This document shows positions 35,548 to 44,695 of a stretch of DNA of 64,000 nucleotides, in pieces. This DNA comes from DSVQ01 sp964484765. Its GTDB lineage: Bacteria; Planctomycetota; Planctomycetia; Planctomycetales; Planctomycetaceae. The stretch lies in assembly GCA_964484765.1 (NCBI GenBank), contig CAZAGI010000012.1:70585-134584 (forward strand). The letters are read 5' to 3'. The notes beneath the pieces are model-generated. The model saw only the letters and a program-made list of their open reading frames with translations. It did not search any database and was not told the DNA's origin. A program made the position numbers and the translations under genes. Within the stretch, counting starts at the first letter, position 1; the number at the start of each line of letters is the position of its first letter.

Positions 35548-37440
35548 TCACTTACGCCCTTCCAACTCTTCCCAGCGGGTGTAAGCGGCTGCGAGCGTTG
35601 CCTCGAGAGTTGCCAGCGACGACGTGGCGGCGGTGATCGCGGCACTATCTTGCTGATAGAACGTCGGCGTCGCCATCCGTGCATGCAACTCGGCCTGCTC
35701 GGCTTCCCACGTTTCGATTTTCCGAGGCAGTTCTTCCAGTTCTCGCTGTTCCTTGAAGCTGAGCTTGCTCTTCGGAGACGTTGCCGGGCGCGATTCGACA
35801 GCAGTGGGCTTTGGTTTCGTCACTGCTTCGACAACGGCAATCGATGCGTTGCGTTGCGCGATCCAGTCGTCATAACCCCCGGCGTACTCTTTCACCATGC
35901 CGTCGCCTTCAAAAACGAGCGAACTGGTGATGACGTTGTTGAGGAAGGTTCGATCGTGGCTGACCAGCAGCACGGTGCCGGGGTATTCGACAACCAGGCT
36001 TTCCAGCAGTTCCAGCGTTTCCGTATCGAGATCGTTGGTTGGTTCGTCAAGCACCAGCACATTCGATGGCTTCGAGAACAACCGTGCGAGCAACAACCGG
36101 TTGCGTTCGCCGCCGGAAAGAAATCGTACGAGAGTTTTCGAGCGTTCCGGCGTGAAGAGAAAATCTTCGAGATAGCCGATGATGTGCCGGCGTCTGCCGT
36201 TGATCACCAGCATGTCCTGCCCGTGGGCCACGTTTTCAATGACGGTTTCGTCGTCATCGAGTTGTGCCCGCAGTTGATCGAAATAACCGATCTCCAGATT
36301 CGTGCCGTGGCGAATGGTTCCCGCGGTGGGGGTCAATTCGCCGAGCAATAGCCGCAACAGCGTGGTTTTGCCGCAGCCGTTGGGTCCGATGATGCCGATC
36401 TTGTCGCCGCGGAAAATCGTGGCATTGAAGTTTTTCAAGATGGTTCGGCCGTTGATGTCATAAGACAAATTGCCGGCACGGACCACCTGCACGCCGCCGC
36501 GTTCGGCGTCTTCGTGCAGTTCGACCTGCACGGTTCCCCATCGTTTGCGACGCGCCTGGTGTTGCGCCCGCAGTTCTTTCAGCGCCCGCACACGGCCTTC
36601 ATTGCGCGTCCGCCGGGCTTTGATCCCCGTGCGAATCCACACTTCTTCCTGCGCGAGTTTCTTGTCGAACAACGCCCGCTGCTGTTCTTCCGCGGTGAGG
36701 GCTTCTTCCTTGCGCGTGAGAAATGTTGTGTAGTCACACGTCCAGTCGTAGAGTTTCCCTTGATCAAGTTCGATGATTCGCGTCGCCAGTTTTTGCAGGA
36801 ATGTGCGGTCGTGGGTGACGAAAATCAGTGTCCCCTCATACCGCTGTAAGAAATCTTCCAGCCAGCAGATCGCGTCGACATCGAGATGGTTTGTCGGTTC
36901 ATCAAGCAACAGAATATCCGGATCGAGGACGATCGCCTGCGCCAGCAGGACACGGCGTTTCATTCCCGAAGACAACTCATCGAAGCGGCGCTGAGGATCG
37001 AGTTGCATCCGCGCGAGGGTTTGCTCGATCCGCTGTTCCCACTGCCAGGCCTGATCCGCGTCCATTGTGGCGGCGAGCGCTTCGAGTTCGTGCCGCTGCG
37101 TCGGTGTCAATTCGGCAGCGTGATGATGCAGGCGAAAGCTGGCTTCCAGTGCCGGGCCGTGTCCGGGAAAGGCGTTGGCGACTTCGCCGTAGATTGTGCC
37201 GTGTTCACCGACAGGCACGTCCTGCCGTTGCCGGCCGATCCTGGTCCCGGGGGCCATCTCGACCAGTCCGTGCTCCGGGACGACTTCGCCGAGAATCAGC
37301 CGCATCAGCGTGGATTTGCCGGCGCCGTTGCGGCCCAGGAGACCAATCCGTTCGCCGCGTTCGATCTGCAGGTCGGCATGTTCCACCAAAGGCGGCTGAC
37401 CGAAACCAAACGTGACATCGCGAAAACTGAGAACCGCCAT
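35548..37440 (-). CDS. ABC-F family ATPase (Uup-like)
   Basis: 630 residues from ATG 37440 (MAVLSFRDVTFGFG); the GTG/ATG options upstream add ten residues. Two ABC nucleotide-binding domains without membrane segments: Walker A GRNGAGKSTLM and GPNGCGKTTLL, signature LSSGMKRR in the first and LSGGERNR in the second, Walker B ILLLDEPTNHLD and VLVLDEPTNDLD. The linker between them is the charged ABC-F helix pair, and the C-terminus (EQRELEELPRKIETWEAEQAEL) is a coiled coil as in Uup, which binds DNA or ribosomes. ABC-F proteins act on stalled ribosomes; Uup is also tied to DNA repair. Solitary gene, divergent from the WXG100 cluster. Confidence 0.93.
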   Translation of the reverse strand: MAVLSFRDVTFGFGQPPLVEHADLQIERGERIGLLGRNGAGKSTLMRLILGEVVPEHGLVEMAPGTRIGRQRQDVPVGEHGTIYGEVANAFPGHGPALEASFRLHHHAAELTPTQRHELEALAATMDADQAWQWEQRIEQTLARMQLDPQRRFDELSSGMKRRVLLAQAIVLDPDILLLDEPTNHLDVDAICWLEDFLQRYEGTLIFVTHDRTFLQKLATRIIELDQGKLYDWTCDYTTFLTRKEEALTAEEQQRALFDKKLAQEEVWIRTGIKARRTRNEGRVRALKELRAQHQARRKRWGTVQVELHEDAERGGVQVVRAGNLSYDINGRTILKNFNATIFRGDKIGIIGPNGCGKTTLLRLLLGELTPTAGTIRHGTNLEIGYFDQLRAQLDDDETVIENVAHGQDMLVINGRRRHIIGYLEDFLFTPERSKTLVRFLSGGERNRLLLARLFSKPSNVLVLDEPTNDLDTETLELLESLVVEYPGTVLLVSHDRTFLNNVITSSLVFEGDGMVKEYAGGYDDWIAQRNASIAVVEAVTKPKPTAVESRPATSPKSKLSFKEQRELEELPRKIETWEAEQAELHARMATPTFYQQDSAAITAATSSLATLEATLAAAYTRWEELEGRK

Positions 37441-37549
37441 CAAAATTCCATTTGTCGGAAAAGTCACCATCCGTGGCGGTACCCTACTCCAGGGGGTGGT
37501 TGGCTCGCAATCCGAGGGCCAATTCGCCGAAAATCAACCCCCGACGTTT

Positions 37550-37579
37550 TTGACGTCGCCCGGTGAATTTCGTTACAGT
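37550..37579 (+). promoter_or_regulatory. Candidate sigma-70-like promoter for the WXG100 cluster
   Basis: TTGACG at 37550-37555 and TACAGT at 37574-37579 are separated by 18 bases, five and four matches to the -35 and -10 consensus. Transcription would begin near 37586, leaving a 40-base leader with a strong AAAGGAGG ribosome site at 37615-37622 before ATG 37627. A GACGT...ACGTC inverted pair overlaps the -35 region. Confidence 0.4.
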
Positions 37580-37626
37580 AGAAGACGTGGCCGCGGGGGC
37601 ACGTCATTCACCCGAAAGGAGGCCGC

Positions 37627-37899
37627 ATGTCCCAGGCGATTGTCGACCCCGAAGACCTTCGGCGGTTTGCGGGGATGCTGCGCGATTTCAACGGCGATTT
37701 GCAGTCGAAGCTGACCGTCCTCGCCGGACAGATGAATTCGCTCAGCCAAACCTGGCGCGACCAGGAGCATCAGAAATTTGCCGAAGAATTCACACAGCAT
37801 CTGCGGATGGCGACGCGGTTTGTCGAAGCTAACGAAGAACATATCCCGTATCTTCTGCGAAAGGCCGAACGCATCGAAGAATACCTGCAACAGCATTAA
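37627..37899 (+). CDS. WXG100/ESAT-6-like small helical protein
   Basis: 90 residues from ATG 37627, five bases after AAAGGAGG, the best ribosome site in the window. The length, the two predicted helices and the central turn (MNSLSQTWRDQEHQKFAEEF) match the WXG100 family, with WRD in place of Trp-X-Gly; the downstream KFAEEF is the family's usual helix. The N-terminal DPEDLRRFAGMLRDFNGDLQ is also typical of planctomycete members. WXG100 proteins are dimeric four-helix bundles exported by type VII ESX/Yuk machines, but no such ATPase gene is near. The C-terminus lacks a clear YxxxD/E export tail. First gene of an eight-gene run; translation would be very strong. Confidence 0.82.
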   Translation: MSQAIVDPEDLRRFAGMLRDFNGDLQSKLTVLAGQMNSLSQTWRDQEHQKFAEEFTQHLRMATRFVEANEEHIPYLLRKAERIEEYLQQH

Positions 37900-37996
37900 A
37901 ATTGTGAGATAAGCCCGTTGTTGACGCCGCCGCGTCCATCCCGTTTTTACAGGATTGGGAACGCGCTGATCTTCGCCGCTCGAAAAGCCTGTGCAC

Positions 37997-38533
37997 ATGC
38001 CTTCTGCCCGTGTGACATCGATTGATGCTCTCGTTGCCTTTCGGGCGGCTGTCGTCGCCTTTCTGGAGCGCGGACCGGCGGCGCTGGGCAGTCTGCGGCA
38101 GGAAACCCATCGCACCATGATGTGGCTGGAGCAGGAACAACCCCGCTATTGGCAGGAGGAACTCCGCCGGGGTTACGACCGTGTTGCCAGCGCTCGAACG
38201 GCACTTGACACCTGTCGGATGCGCACGGTCGCCGGCCATCGCTCGGCGTGTATTGAAGAGCAGGTGGCCTTACGCAAAGCAAAGGCGCGGGTGGAGTATT
38301 GTCAGCAGCAAGTGGAAGTCACGCGCCGGTGGGCCATCCGGGCTCGAGAAGAAGCCGACGAATTCCTGGGAAAAATGGCCCCGCTCGATCGTTCGTTCCA
38401 GCAGGAAGTTCCGAACATGGTCGCGATTCTGGAGCGGATGATCCTGGCGATCGAGGCGTATCAGGACGTTGCTGGTGATCTCGAAGACGTTATCGCAGCG
38501 CCGACGGAAACCACCACGGAGGCGACGCCATGA
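37997..38533 (+). CDS. Coiled-coil protein of the WXG100 cluster
   Basis: 178 residues from ATG 37997 (GTG 37991 is possible). The protein is almost wholly helical and rich in Ala, Glu, Arg and Gln; ALRKAKARVEYCQQQVEV-type heptads indicate a long coiled coil. No signal peptide or membrane segment. I do not recognise a named family; in planctomycete genomes a protein of this type tends to follow a WXG100-like gene, so it may be its structural partner or chaperone (inference). It lies 97 bases after the WXG100 gene and its stop overlaps the next ATG by four bases. Confidence 0.75.
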   Translation: MPSARVTSIDALVAFRAAVVAFLERGPAALGSLRQETHRTMMWLEQEQPRYWQEELRRGYDRVASARTALDTCRMRTVAGHRSACIEEQVALRKAKARVEYCQQQVEVTRRWAIRAREEADEFLGKMAPLDRSFQQEVPNMVAILERMILAIEAYQDVAGDLEDVIAAPTETTTEATP

Positions 38534-40320
38534 TGGTTGGCCGACATCTCGGTTTCCGCTGGTGGATCCTCGGGTGGGTGTTGCTCGCGGGGAATTCGGT
38601 CGCATTTGCTGCCGATCCGCCTGCGCTGAAGAAACTCGATTCGGGACTCGGCAAAAAAATCGATGAGTCGATCGCCAAAGCCCGCGATTCGTTGTTGAGG
38701 ACGTCCCCCGCATCACTATCGGATAGCGAAGCCTCGATTGTCGCGTATGCGCTGCACAAGGCGGGATTGCCCGCCACACATCCCAAAATCGCGGGGACTG
38801 TGGACGCCATTAATAAAAAAGTGGCGCAGGGAAGTTACACCACTGGGACCGGACCGGCGCAGCACATTTACGAAGCTGCGTGCGATGCCATGCTGCTGGT
38901 GGATCTCGACCCCGTGGCCCATCAGGCCAATCTGAGTGTCCTGCGTGATTACATCGTCGGGCGACAACGGCTCAATGGTTCGTGGCACTATCCCAACACA
39001 CCCACCAGCGAAGACATCGGCGACACCAGCATCACACAGTTTGCTCTGTTAGGGCTCTGGGCGGTGCGCCGGGCGGATATTGAGGTGTCCAATGAAGTCT
39101 GGGAAAAAGCCGCGACGTGGCTCTTCGCCACGCAGTTTCCGGATGGCGGGTTCGCCTATCATGTGTATGAAAAAGAGAACCCGGACAGCTACACTCCCAC
39201 GGTGTCGATGACCGCCGCCGGCGCGTCATCCATGCTGATCATCCAACGAATGCTCTACGGCGATCGAGTCATCTCCACGCCGGAGGTGATTTCCACTTCT
39301 CGGAAACGATTCGGCGTACTGGAATTTGTTCCCACGGACCAGCCGGCGGTCACCCCCAAGCCCGCGAACGTCAAACAGGTCAAATACGAGACGCTCGACA
39401 AGAACATCAAAAAATCGGCGAGTTGGCTGTCGAGCCATTTTGTTCCGCGGCCGCAATTTCATTTCTATGCCTACGAATTGTACGGTTGCGAACGCGTTGG
39501 TTCGTTGCTGGAAACGGAGAAATTCGGCAGCCACAAATGGTACGAAGAAGGGGCCGATTCGCTCATCGCGCATCAGAATCCGAACGGCGACTGGAACGGC
39601 CGGGTTTCTCCCCGCGCGATGACGGCGTTTGGCGTATTGTTTCTGGCGCGGGCCACGCAAGCCATAGTCCAGCCGCGCGTCAAAGTTCGATTGACCGGAT
39701 CGGGGCTGCTGGCCGGGGGACGCGGCCTGCCGGACGATCTTTCCAAAGTCGCCATTCAGGATGGCTCCGTCACGCAGCGGAAAAAGCTGGGGCCGATTGA
39801 CGAAATGCTCGCCGATCTGGAGAAATCGGCGGTCGGCGATGTGCCCGTCACTGCGGAAGCCGTCATTGCCACCCTCCAGTTCGACAAACCCGAAGAACTG
39901 GTGGGCAAACTCGATCAATTGCCGACGATGCTCCGGCATCCGAAAGCGGAGATGCGTCAGGTGGCGGCGTGGGCGCTCGGTCGATCGGGCGAGTTACGGA
40001 TGGTTCCCAAGCTAGTCGAGGCGCTTTCCGATCCCGATATCAATGTCGCGGCCGATGCCAGTCTCGCGCTGTGTGTGCTGACACGTCAGCCGGAAGGCGT
40101 GGTAAAAGGTGAATTTGCAACGGACCGTGTTGCCCCCGAACCGCCGGAAGTCGCGGAAGTCGACATGGATGGCGAGAAACTGCCGCCCGAGAAAGTGGAG
40201 GCCGCCAAAGCTGCCGTCGTCGAGTGGCGGCGTGTCAGTGAGCGGGCCTGGACGCGATGGTATCTGCTCAACCGCCCGTATGATGAACGTGACGATCGCC
40301 AACAGATTCGCAACAAGTAA
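38530..40320 (+). CDS. Exported prenyltransferase/squalene-cyclase-repeat protein with HEAT-like end
   Basis: 596 residues from ATG 38530 (ATG 38533 next to it), overlapping the previous stop (ATGA). Signal peptide FRWWILGWVLLAGNSVAFAAD. Residues 80-400 form an alpha/alpha-toroid of prenyltransferase/squalene-oxidase type, with repeats around RQRLNGSWHYPN, DTSITQFALLGLW, FPDGGFAYHVY and NPNGDWNGR; the acidic catalytic DxDD motif of true cyclases is not visible, so a binding or structural role is likelier. Residues 440-520 look like HEAT repeats (MLRHPKAEMRQVAAWALGR, LSDPDINVAADASLAL). The family is common in planctomycetes without known function. Confidence 0.82.
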   Translation: MMVGRHLGFRWWILGWVLLAGNSVAFAADPPALKKLDSGLGKKIDESIAKARDSLLRTSPASLSDSEASIVAYALHKAGLPATHPKIAGTVDAINKKVAQGSYTTGTGPAQHIYEAACDAMLLVDLDPVAHQANLSVLRDYIVGRQRLNGSWHYPNTPTSEDIGDTSITQFALLGLWAVRRADIEVSNEVWEKAATWLFATQFPDGGFAYHVYEKENPDSYTPTVSMTAAGASSMLIIQRMLYGDRVISTPEVISTSRKRFGVLEFVPTDQPAVTPKPANVKQVKYETLDKNIKKSASWLSSHFVPRPQFHFYAYELYGCERVGSLLETEKFGSHKWYEEGADSLIAHQNPNGDWNGRVSPRAMTAFGVLFLARATQAIVQPRVKVRLTGSGLLAGGRGLPDDLSKVAIQDGSVTQRKKLGPIDEMLADLEKSAVGDVPVTAEAVIATLQFDKPEELVGKLDQLPTMLRHPKAEMRQVAAWALGRSGELRMVPKLVEALSDPDINVAADASLALCVLTRQPEGVVKGEFATDRVAPEPPEVAEVDMDGEKLPPEKVEAAKAAVVEWRRVSERAWTRWYLLNRPYDERDDRQQIRNK

Positions 40321-40337
40321 CCAAGGCCGGTCCGCTG

Positions 40338-41246
40338 ATGTCGTCGCCGTCGGAACCACTAACGCCCGTACTCCGCGTGACGCAGTACGATCGCGCTGCG
40401 GCCGGAGTCATCGCGGCGTTTTTCGTGCTGGTGGTGATCTGCGTATGCATCGTGTCGCTGTGGCTGTCGACGCGTCCAGTTCCGGCGGCGCTCGCCGTTC
40501 CGGTGGAGATCGTCGACTTGCCCGGCGGATTCCTCGACGGTTCCATCGATGAAACGTTGCGTGTTGATGCCGCTGGTCCGGAAGTGTTCAACGCCTCCCC
40601 GGCCGATGAAGTCTCCACGACGCAATTGGAGATTGCAGAATCGCTGGAGTCATCCACCTCGATCTCTGATATCGCCGGTGCGGCGGCACCCACGCAGCAG
40701 CAGTTTGAAACCGGCGGCACGAAAAACATCGGTCAAAAAGGGAGCGCCAAAGGGACCGGCCGTCGTCCGTTTGGCTACGGCGGTCCAGGTGCCGGGCTGC
40801 CTCGGGAACAGCGCTGGTATGTGAGGTTTGATAGCCAGGTCAGTCTGGACGAATACGCCAAGCAGTTGGACTTTTTTCAGATCGAACTGGGAGCGCTGCT
40901 CGCCGATGGTCGCCTGGGAATCATTTCGCAAATGTCCCAGAACAAACCCCCGGTGCGGTACATCGCGCGCGGATCGGACGAGCAGCGGCTGTTCATGACG
41001 TGGCAAGGCGGCGAGCGGCGCTTTGCCGACGTGCAGCTGTTTGCCAAAGCCGGCATCACCGTTCCTGGCGATGCTCCGCTGTTTCAGTTTTATCCCAAAA
41101 ATGTGGAGGCGCAGTTGGCCACGTTGGAACGAGATTATCGCAACCGGACCGCGCGCGAGATTAAACGGACTTATTTCGTCGTCATCCCTCAGGGCGGTGG
41201 CTATGCGTTTCAAGTCATTCGTCAGACGTTGCATCAACAGCAGTAG
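40338..41246 (+). CDS. Single-pass membrane protein of unknown function
   Basis: 302 residues from ATG 40338, 17 bases after the previous stop. A cytoplasmic N-terminus of about 22 residues precedes one transmembrane helix (AGVIAAFFVLVVICVCIVSLWL). A glycine- and serine-rich linker (KGSAKGTGRRPFGYGG) leads to a C-terminal domain of about 160 residues (RWYVRFDSQVSLDEYAKQLDFFQIELGALL to the end) with alternating hydrophobic strands. The layout resembles envelope proteins that reach through the periplasm, but I recognise no named domain. It is likely cotranscribed with the flanking genes and may anchor the cluster's complex. Confidence 0.75.
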   Translation: MSSPSEPLTPVLRVTQYDRAAAGVIAAFFVLVVICVCIVSLWLSTRPVPAALAVPVEIVDLPGGFLDGSIDETLRVDAAGPEVFNASPADEVSTTQLEIAESLESSTSISDIAGAAAPTQQQFETGGTKNIGQKGSAKGTGRRPFGYGGPGAGLPREQRWYVRFDSQVSLDEYAKQLDFFQIELGALLADGRLGIISQMSQNKPPVRYIARGSDEQRLFMTWQGGERRFADVQLFAKAGITVPGDAPLFQFYPKNVEAQLATLERDYRNRTAREIKRTYFVVIPQGGGYAFQVIRQTLHQQQ

Positions 41247-41287
41247 GGCATTCACCGTCGTTTTTCACTTCGTAAGTTTTTGATTCC

Positions 41288-44200
41288 ATGCCGAGTTTGC
41301 AGGTCCTTTTCACCGATGGTCGCCGGTTGACCAAAACGCTGGAGCGGGCTTCGCCGCTGACCGTCGGGGCACAATCGTTCAACGATGTGTGTATTACCGA
41401 TCCCGGTGTGCCACCGCTCGCCTGTCGGATCGGCTGGAACAAGGCCGGGTTTGAAATCACCGCGGCGACGCCTCAGGGCATCGAAGTCAATGGCACGTTC
41501 GTGGCCCATGCGCTCCTGCGACATGATGATTTGATCCGGATTGGTGGTGCCGACGCGATTTTTCTCGACGAGGCTGCGGCCGCCCCTCCCCCGTTTCCCC
41601 TCAAAAAGCCGCCGGAGGAACGTAAGGCTGCTCTGGTCCCCGAGCCGGAACCGTCCTTGTTCGAAGGACCGATTGTCGTTGAATCCGCCGACGACGTTGA
41701 ACAAGACGAATCGGACGAATTGCCCACAATCTCGCGCCGCAAAAGCGAAGACCGCGGCCGGAACGAACCGCTCCCCCCGATCGCGACGGCGCCGCGCGAT
41801 GTGCTTGGCACCGTCCGCCGCCCTGGGGAAGAGCAAGTCTTCAAGTCGCCCTTGATTCTGACGCTCTCAACAGTGACGGGTGTGCTGCTCTTGATCGCCG
41901 CGACGCTGTATTTCCTGATGGGGCGCGAATCGCAGACGCAGCTCTTCTCCACCGGCGAGAAAGAATTGGCGTCCGGACGGTACACACAGGCCATCGAAGC
42001 GTTCGAGCAGTTTCGCAAGCGGTACCCACAGAGTCAGCAGCGCCACGCGGCCGATGTTGGCATCGGCAAAGCGCTCGTGCAGCGGGAACTCTCCTCGGCG
42101 CCGCCACGCTGGGAAAACGCCTGGAAACAGTTGCAGGAACTGGTCAGTTCCCAACGCAAATCATCGGACTACAGCGACCTGCAGCCAATCGTCCGCGATT
42201 TCGCCGAGCAGATCGCCATCGGTTCCGCCGGTGCGGCTGAGACTGCGGCCGAGGAGAAGTTATTGACCGTCTCGGCAGAAGCCGCGTTGTTAATGGAGCG
42301 ATCGACGCTGCCGAATGCCCCGGAATCTCCGGCTCCGAAGCAGATCCGCGAAGCCAGCGACCGCGCGCGTGCGGCGATTGTGAAGCGCCGGGCTTTGGAA
42401 GCTGCCCTTGAGAAGATGGCGAAAGCCCTCGAAGCGGGCGATGCAATCAGTGCGTTGGCCACGCGGCAATCGTTGCTGGCGCAATTCCCGATGTTTGCCA
42501 AAGAGAAGCGTTTCGAACCGCTTGTAAAGCAGGCGCAGGATGTGGCGCTCAAGGCGGTGATCGACCGGGATGTGGATCGCGACGCCGTCCTTCACTCGCC
42601 TTCACCGGCGATGGCCTCAGTCTTGCCAGTTGTCAACGCGCGTTCCCGCACCGATGAATCGTCGCTCGGACAAGTTGTCTACGTCGTTGCCGCCGATGTC
42701 TGTTACGCCGTTGACACCATTACTGGAGACGTCATCTGGAGACGGCCGCTCGGCATGGGAACGCCGTTCTTTCCGCTCGCTCTCCGGGAACCAAAACCTT
42801 GCGTCTTGTTGTTTGATCGACGGCATCAGCAACTCGTCTTGTGCGATGCCAAAAACGGCGATTCCCTCTGGCAACAGCGTTTGGAGCACGAGCCGGTCGG
42901 CGCGCCGGTGATGCACGGCGGACAGGCGTACGTGGTGACACGCGGCCGGAAACTGTTGCGCTTCGACCTGCAAACGGGGCGCGTGTCGACGGAAATGGAG
43001 TTTCCGCAGGAACTGGCCGCGGCGCCGACGCTGTCACCCGACGGTGAAACACTGCTGGTCACCGGTCAGCGTGGTCTGGTTTATGCCTTGTCCACGCATC
43101 CGTTGGCGTGCGTGACCGTGACGTTTACCGATCATGCCGAGGGGAGCGTCCGTGTCCCGATGCTTTCGATGGGCCGCCTGTTCCTGCTTTGTGAACACGA
43201 CCAGCCGGACAGTTCCCGCTTGCGGGTGTACCGCCAGGTGGATTCGGCGAAGCCCCTCGTCGAAGAGAGTTCGGTGCGAATTCGCGGCGGAGTGTACGAC
43301 GCCCCGGTGTTGCGCGGATCCCAGTTGGTGGTCCCGTCGCAAGGCGAGCGACTCGCCGCTTTCACCGTTGATGATGAACCCAATCGCACGGCGCTGTCGC
43401 CCATTGGTGAATACCGCGTGCAGGACAGTTATGGCGGCCCATTGCACGTGGCGCTGGGTCCCGACCAGCAATTCTGGATGAGCAGCACCGCCTTTCGCCG
43501 GTTTCAACTCGGCACCGACAGCATCAAAATGGATACCCGCACGGCAGCCGTCGGCATTACGGCACAGCCGCTGCAAGCGGTCGCGGAGACGTTCTTCGTG
43601 GGTCGTCGCACGGCGATCTCGTCAGCGATCACCTTCTCCAATCTCGATCGCGAAAAACTCACCGGCTCATGGCGCACCCTGGTGGGAGGGCAGCCGCTGG
43701 CGCACACGATTGCGGACAACGGGAGTCTGGTGATGGTTACAGACGCCGGTACGCTGTTTCGTCTCGCTCCTTCACGCTTGAAGCAGCCGGGTGTGGAATC
43801 CCGTGCATTTGAGGAACTCGAACTTCCGCCGAATCTTGATCAGCCCTTGCTGGCCGAACGGTTGCACGATGGCCGTCTCGTGATCGTGGCGAATGGCGCG
43901 GCTCCGCAGATGTGGATCGTCGAAACATCCGGTGCGCTCGGCAAGCCGCAGAAACTTCCCGAAAGCCTGTTGTTGCCGCCGATCTTGCTGGACGCCGGGT
44001 GGGTCCTGCCGCGACCGGGGCGGCTCACTGTGCAGGCGATTTCGGCCGGGTCCAAGTTCGACGATTGGCGGGCTCCTGCGCAAGCCGAAAGCCCCGCTCC
44101 TTGGACGGCGCTGGTGCGCTTGTCGGGGACAGAACTGCTGCTGGGGGACGCGACCGGGCGCTGGCGGCGGCTGCAGGTTCGAATGGGTGACATCCCCCAT

Positions 44201-44695
44201 CTGGCCGAGGCCCAGTCCATTGAGTTGCCACCGCTGCGAAGCACGCCGCGTCTGACGGGCGAGACGCTGGTGATTCTCGACGAAGCGGGCCGGCTGCATC
44301 AACTGGATGCGCACACTCTTGACGACTCCGCTCAGCGCAGCCTGACGGCCGATGTCACCGGGTTTGATTGTGTCCGGGCCGACCTTGTCCTGGCATGGGC
44401 TCCGGGCGTATTGCATGGCGTACCATTGAAAGAGTTCGAAGCCGGAGGATGGACCTTGCCGCTTGACGGGCTGAATCTCGTCGGCCGACCACTCATCAGC
44501 GGCGATCAGGCCCGGCTCGCATCGGCCAACGGCGTGGTGGTCACTTTCGACTGGAAGACGGGCAAGGAACTGCACCGTGAAACGTTACCGCAAGGGCTGA
44601 CCGGTCGATTGGTCACGATTGAGAACGACGATTACGCCATCGCGCTCGATGGTGCCGTGTACCGGCTCTCTCCCGGCAAGGAGAGTTCACCATGA
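41288..44695 (+). CDS. FHA domain, transmembrane, TPR and PQQ-type propeller protein
   Basis: 1135 residues from ATG 41288. Residues 1-95 resemble an FHA domain, which binds phosphothreonine: PLTVGAQSFNDVCITDPGVPPLACRI, then GIEVNGTFVAHALLRHDDLIRIGGA. An acidic proline-rich linker is followed by one transmembrane helix (ILTLSTVTGVLLLIAATLYFLM, about 187-208), TPR-like sequence (LASGRYTQAIEAFEQFRKRYPQS), helical segments, and a PQQ/WD-type propeller from about residue 460 (VVAADVCYAVDTITGDVIWRRPLG, LVLCDAKNGDSLWQQRL). So a cytoplasmic phosphopeptide reader is linked to a periplasmic propeller. Its stop overlaps the next start by four bases. Confidence 0.83.
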   Translation: MPSLQVLFTDGRRLTKTLERASPLTVGAQSFNDVCITDPGVPPLACRIGWNKAGFEITAATPQGIEVNGTFVAHALLRHDDLIRIGGADAIFLDEAAAAPPPFPLKKPPEERKAALVPEPEPSLFEGPIVVESADDVEQDESDELPTISRRKSEDRGRNEPLPPIATAPRDVLGTVRRPGEEQVFKSPLILTLSTVTGVLLLIAATLYFLMGRESQTQLFSTGEKELASGRYTQAIEAFEQFRKRYPQSQQRHAADVGIGKALVQRELSSAPPRWENAWKQLQELVSSQRKSSDYSDLQPIVRDFAEQIAIGSAGAAETAAEEKLLTVSAEAALLMERSTLPNAPESPAPKQIREASDRARAAIVKRRALEAALEKMAKALEAGDAISALATRQSLLAQFPMFAKEKRFEPLVKQAQDVALKAVIDRDVDRDAVLHSPSPAMASVLPVVNARSRTDESSLGQVVYVVAADVCYAVDTITGDVIWRRPLGMGTPFFPLALREPKPCVLLFDRRHQQLVLCDAKNGDSLWQQRLEHEPVGAPVMHGGQAYVVTRGRKLLRFDLQTGRVSTEMEFPQELAAAPTLSPDGETLLVTGQRGLVYALSTHPLACVTVTFTDHAEGSVRVPMLSMGRLFLLCEHDQPDSSRLRVYRQVDSAKPLVEESSVRIRGGVYDAPVLRGSQLVVPSQGERLAAFTVDDEPNRTALSPIGEYRVQDSYGGPLHVALGPDQQFWMSSTAFRRFQLGTDSIKMDTRTAAVGITAQPLQAVAETFFVGRRTAISSAITFSNLDREKLTGSWRTLVGGQPLAHTIADNGSLVMVTDAGTLFRLAPSRLKQPGVESRAFEELELPPNLDQPLLAERLHDGRLVIVANGAAPQMWIVETSGALGKPQKLPESLLLPPILLDAGWVLPRPGRLTVQAISAGSKFDDWRAPAQAESPAPWTALVRLSGTELLLGDATGRWRRLQVRMGDIPHLAEAQSIELPPLRSTPRLTGETLVILDEAGRLHQLDAHTLDDSAQRSLTADVTGFDCVRADLVLAWAPGVLHGVPLKEFEAGGWTLPLDGLNLVGRPLISGDQARLASANGVVVTFDWKTGKELHRETLPQGLTGRLVTIENDDYAIALDGAVYRLSPGKESSP

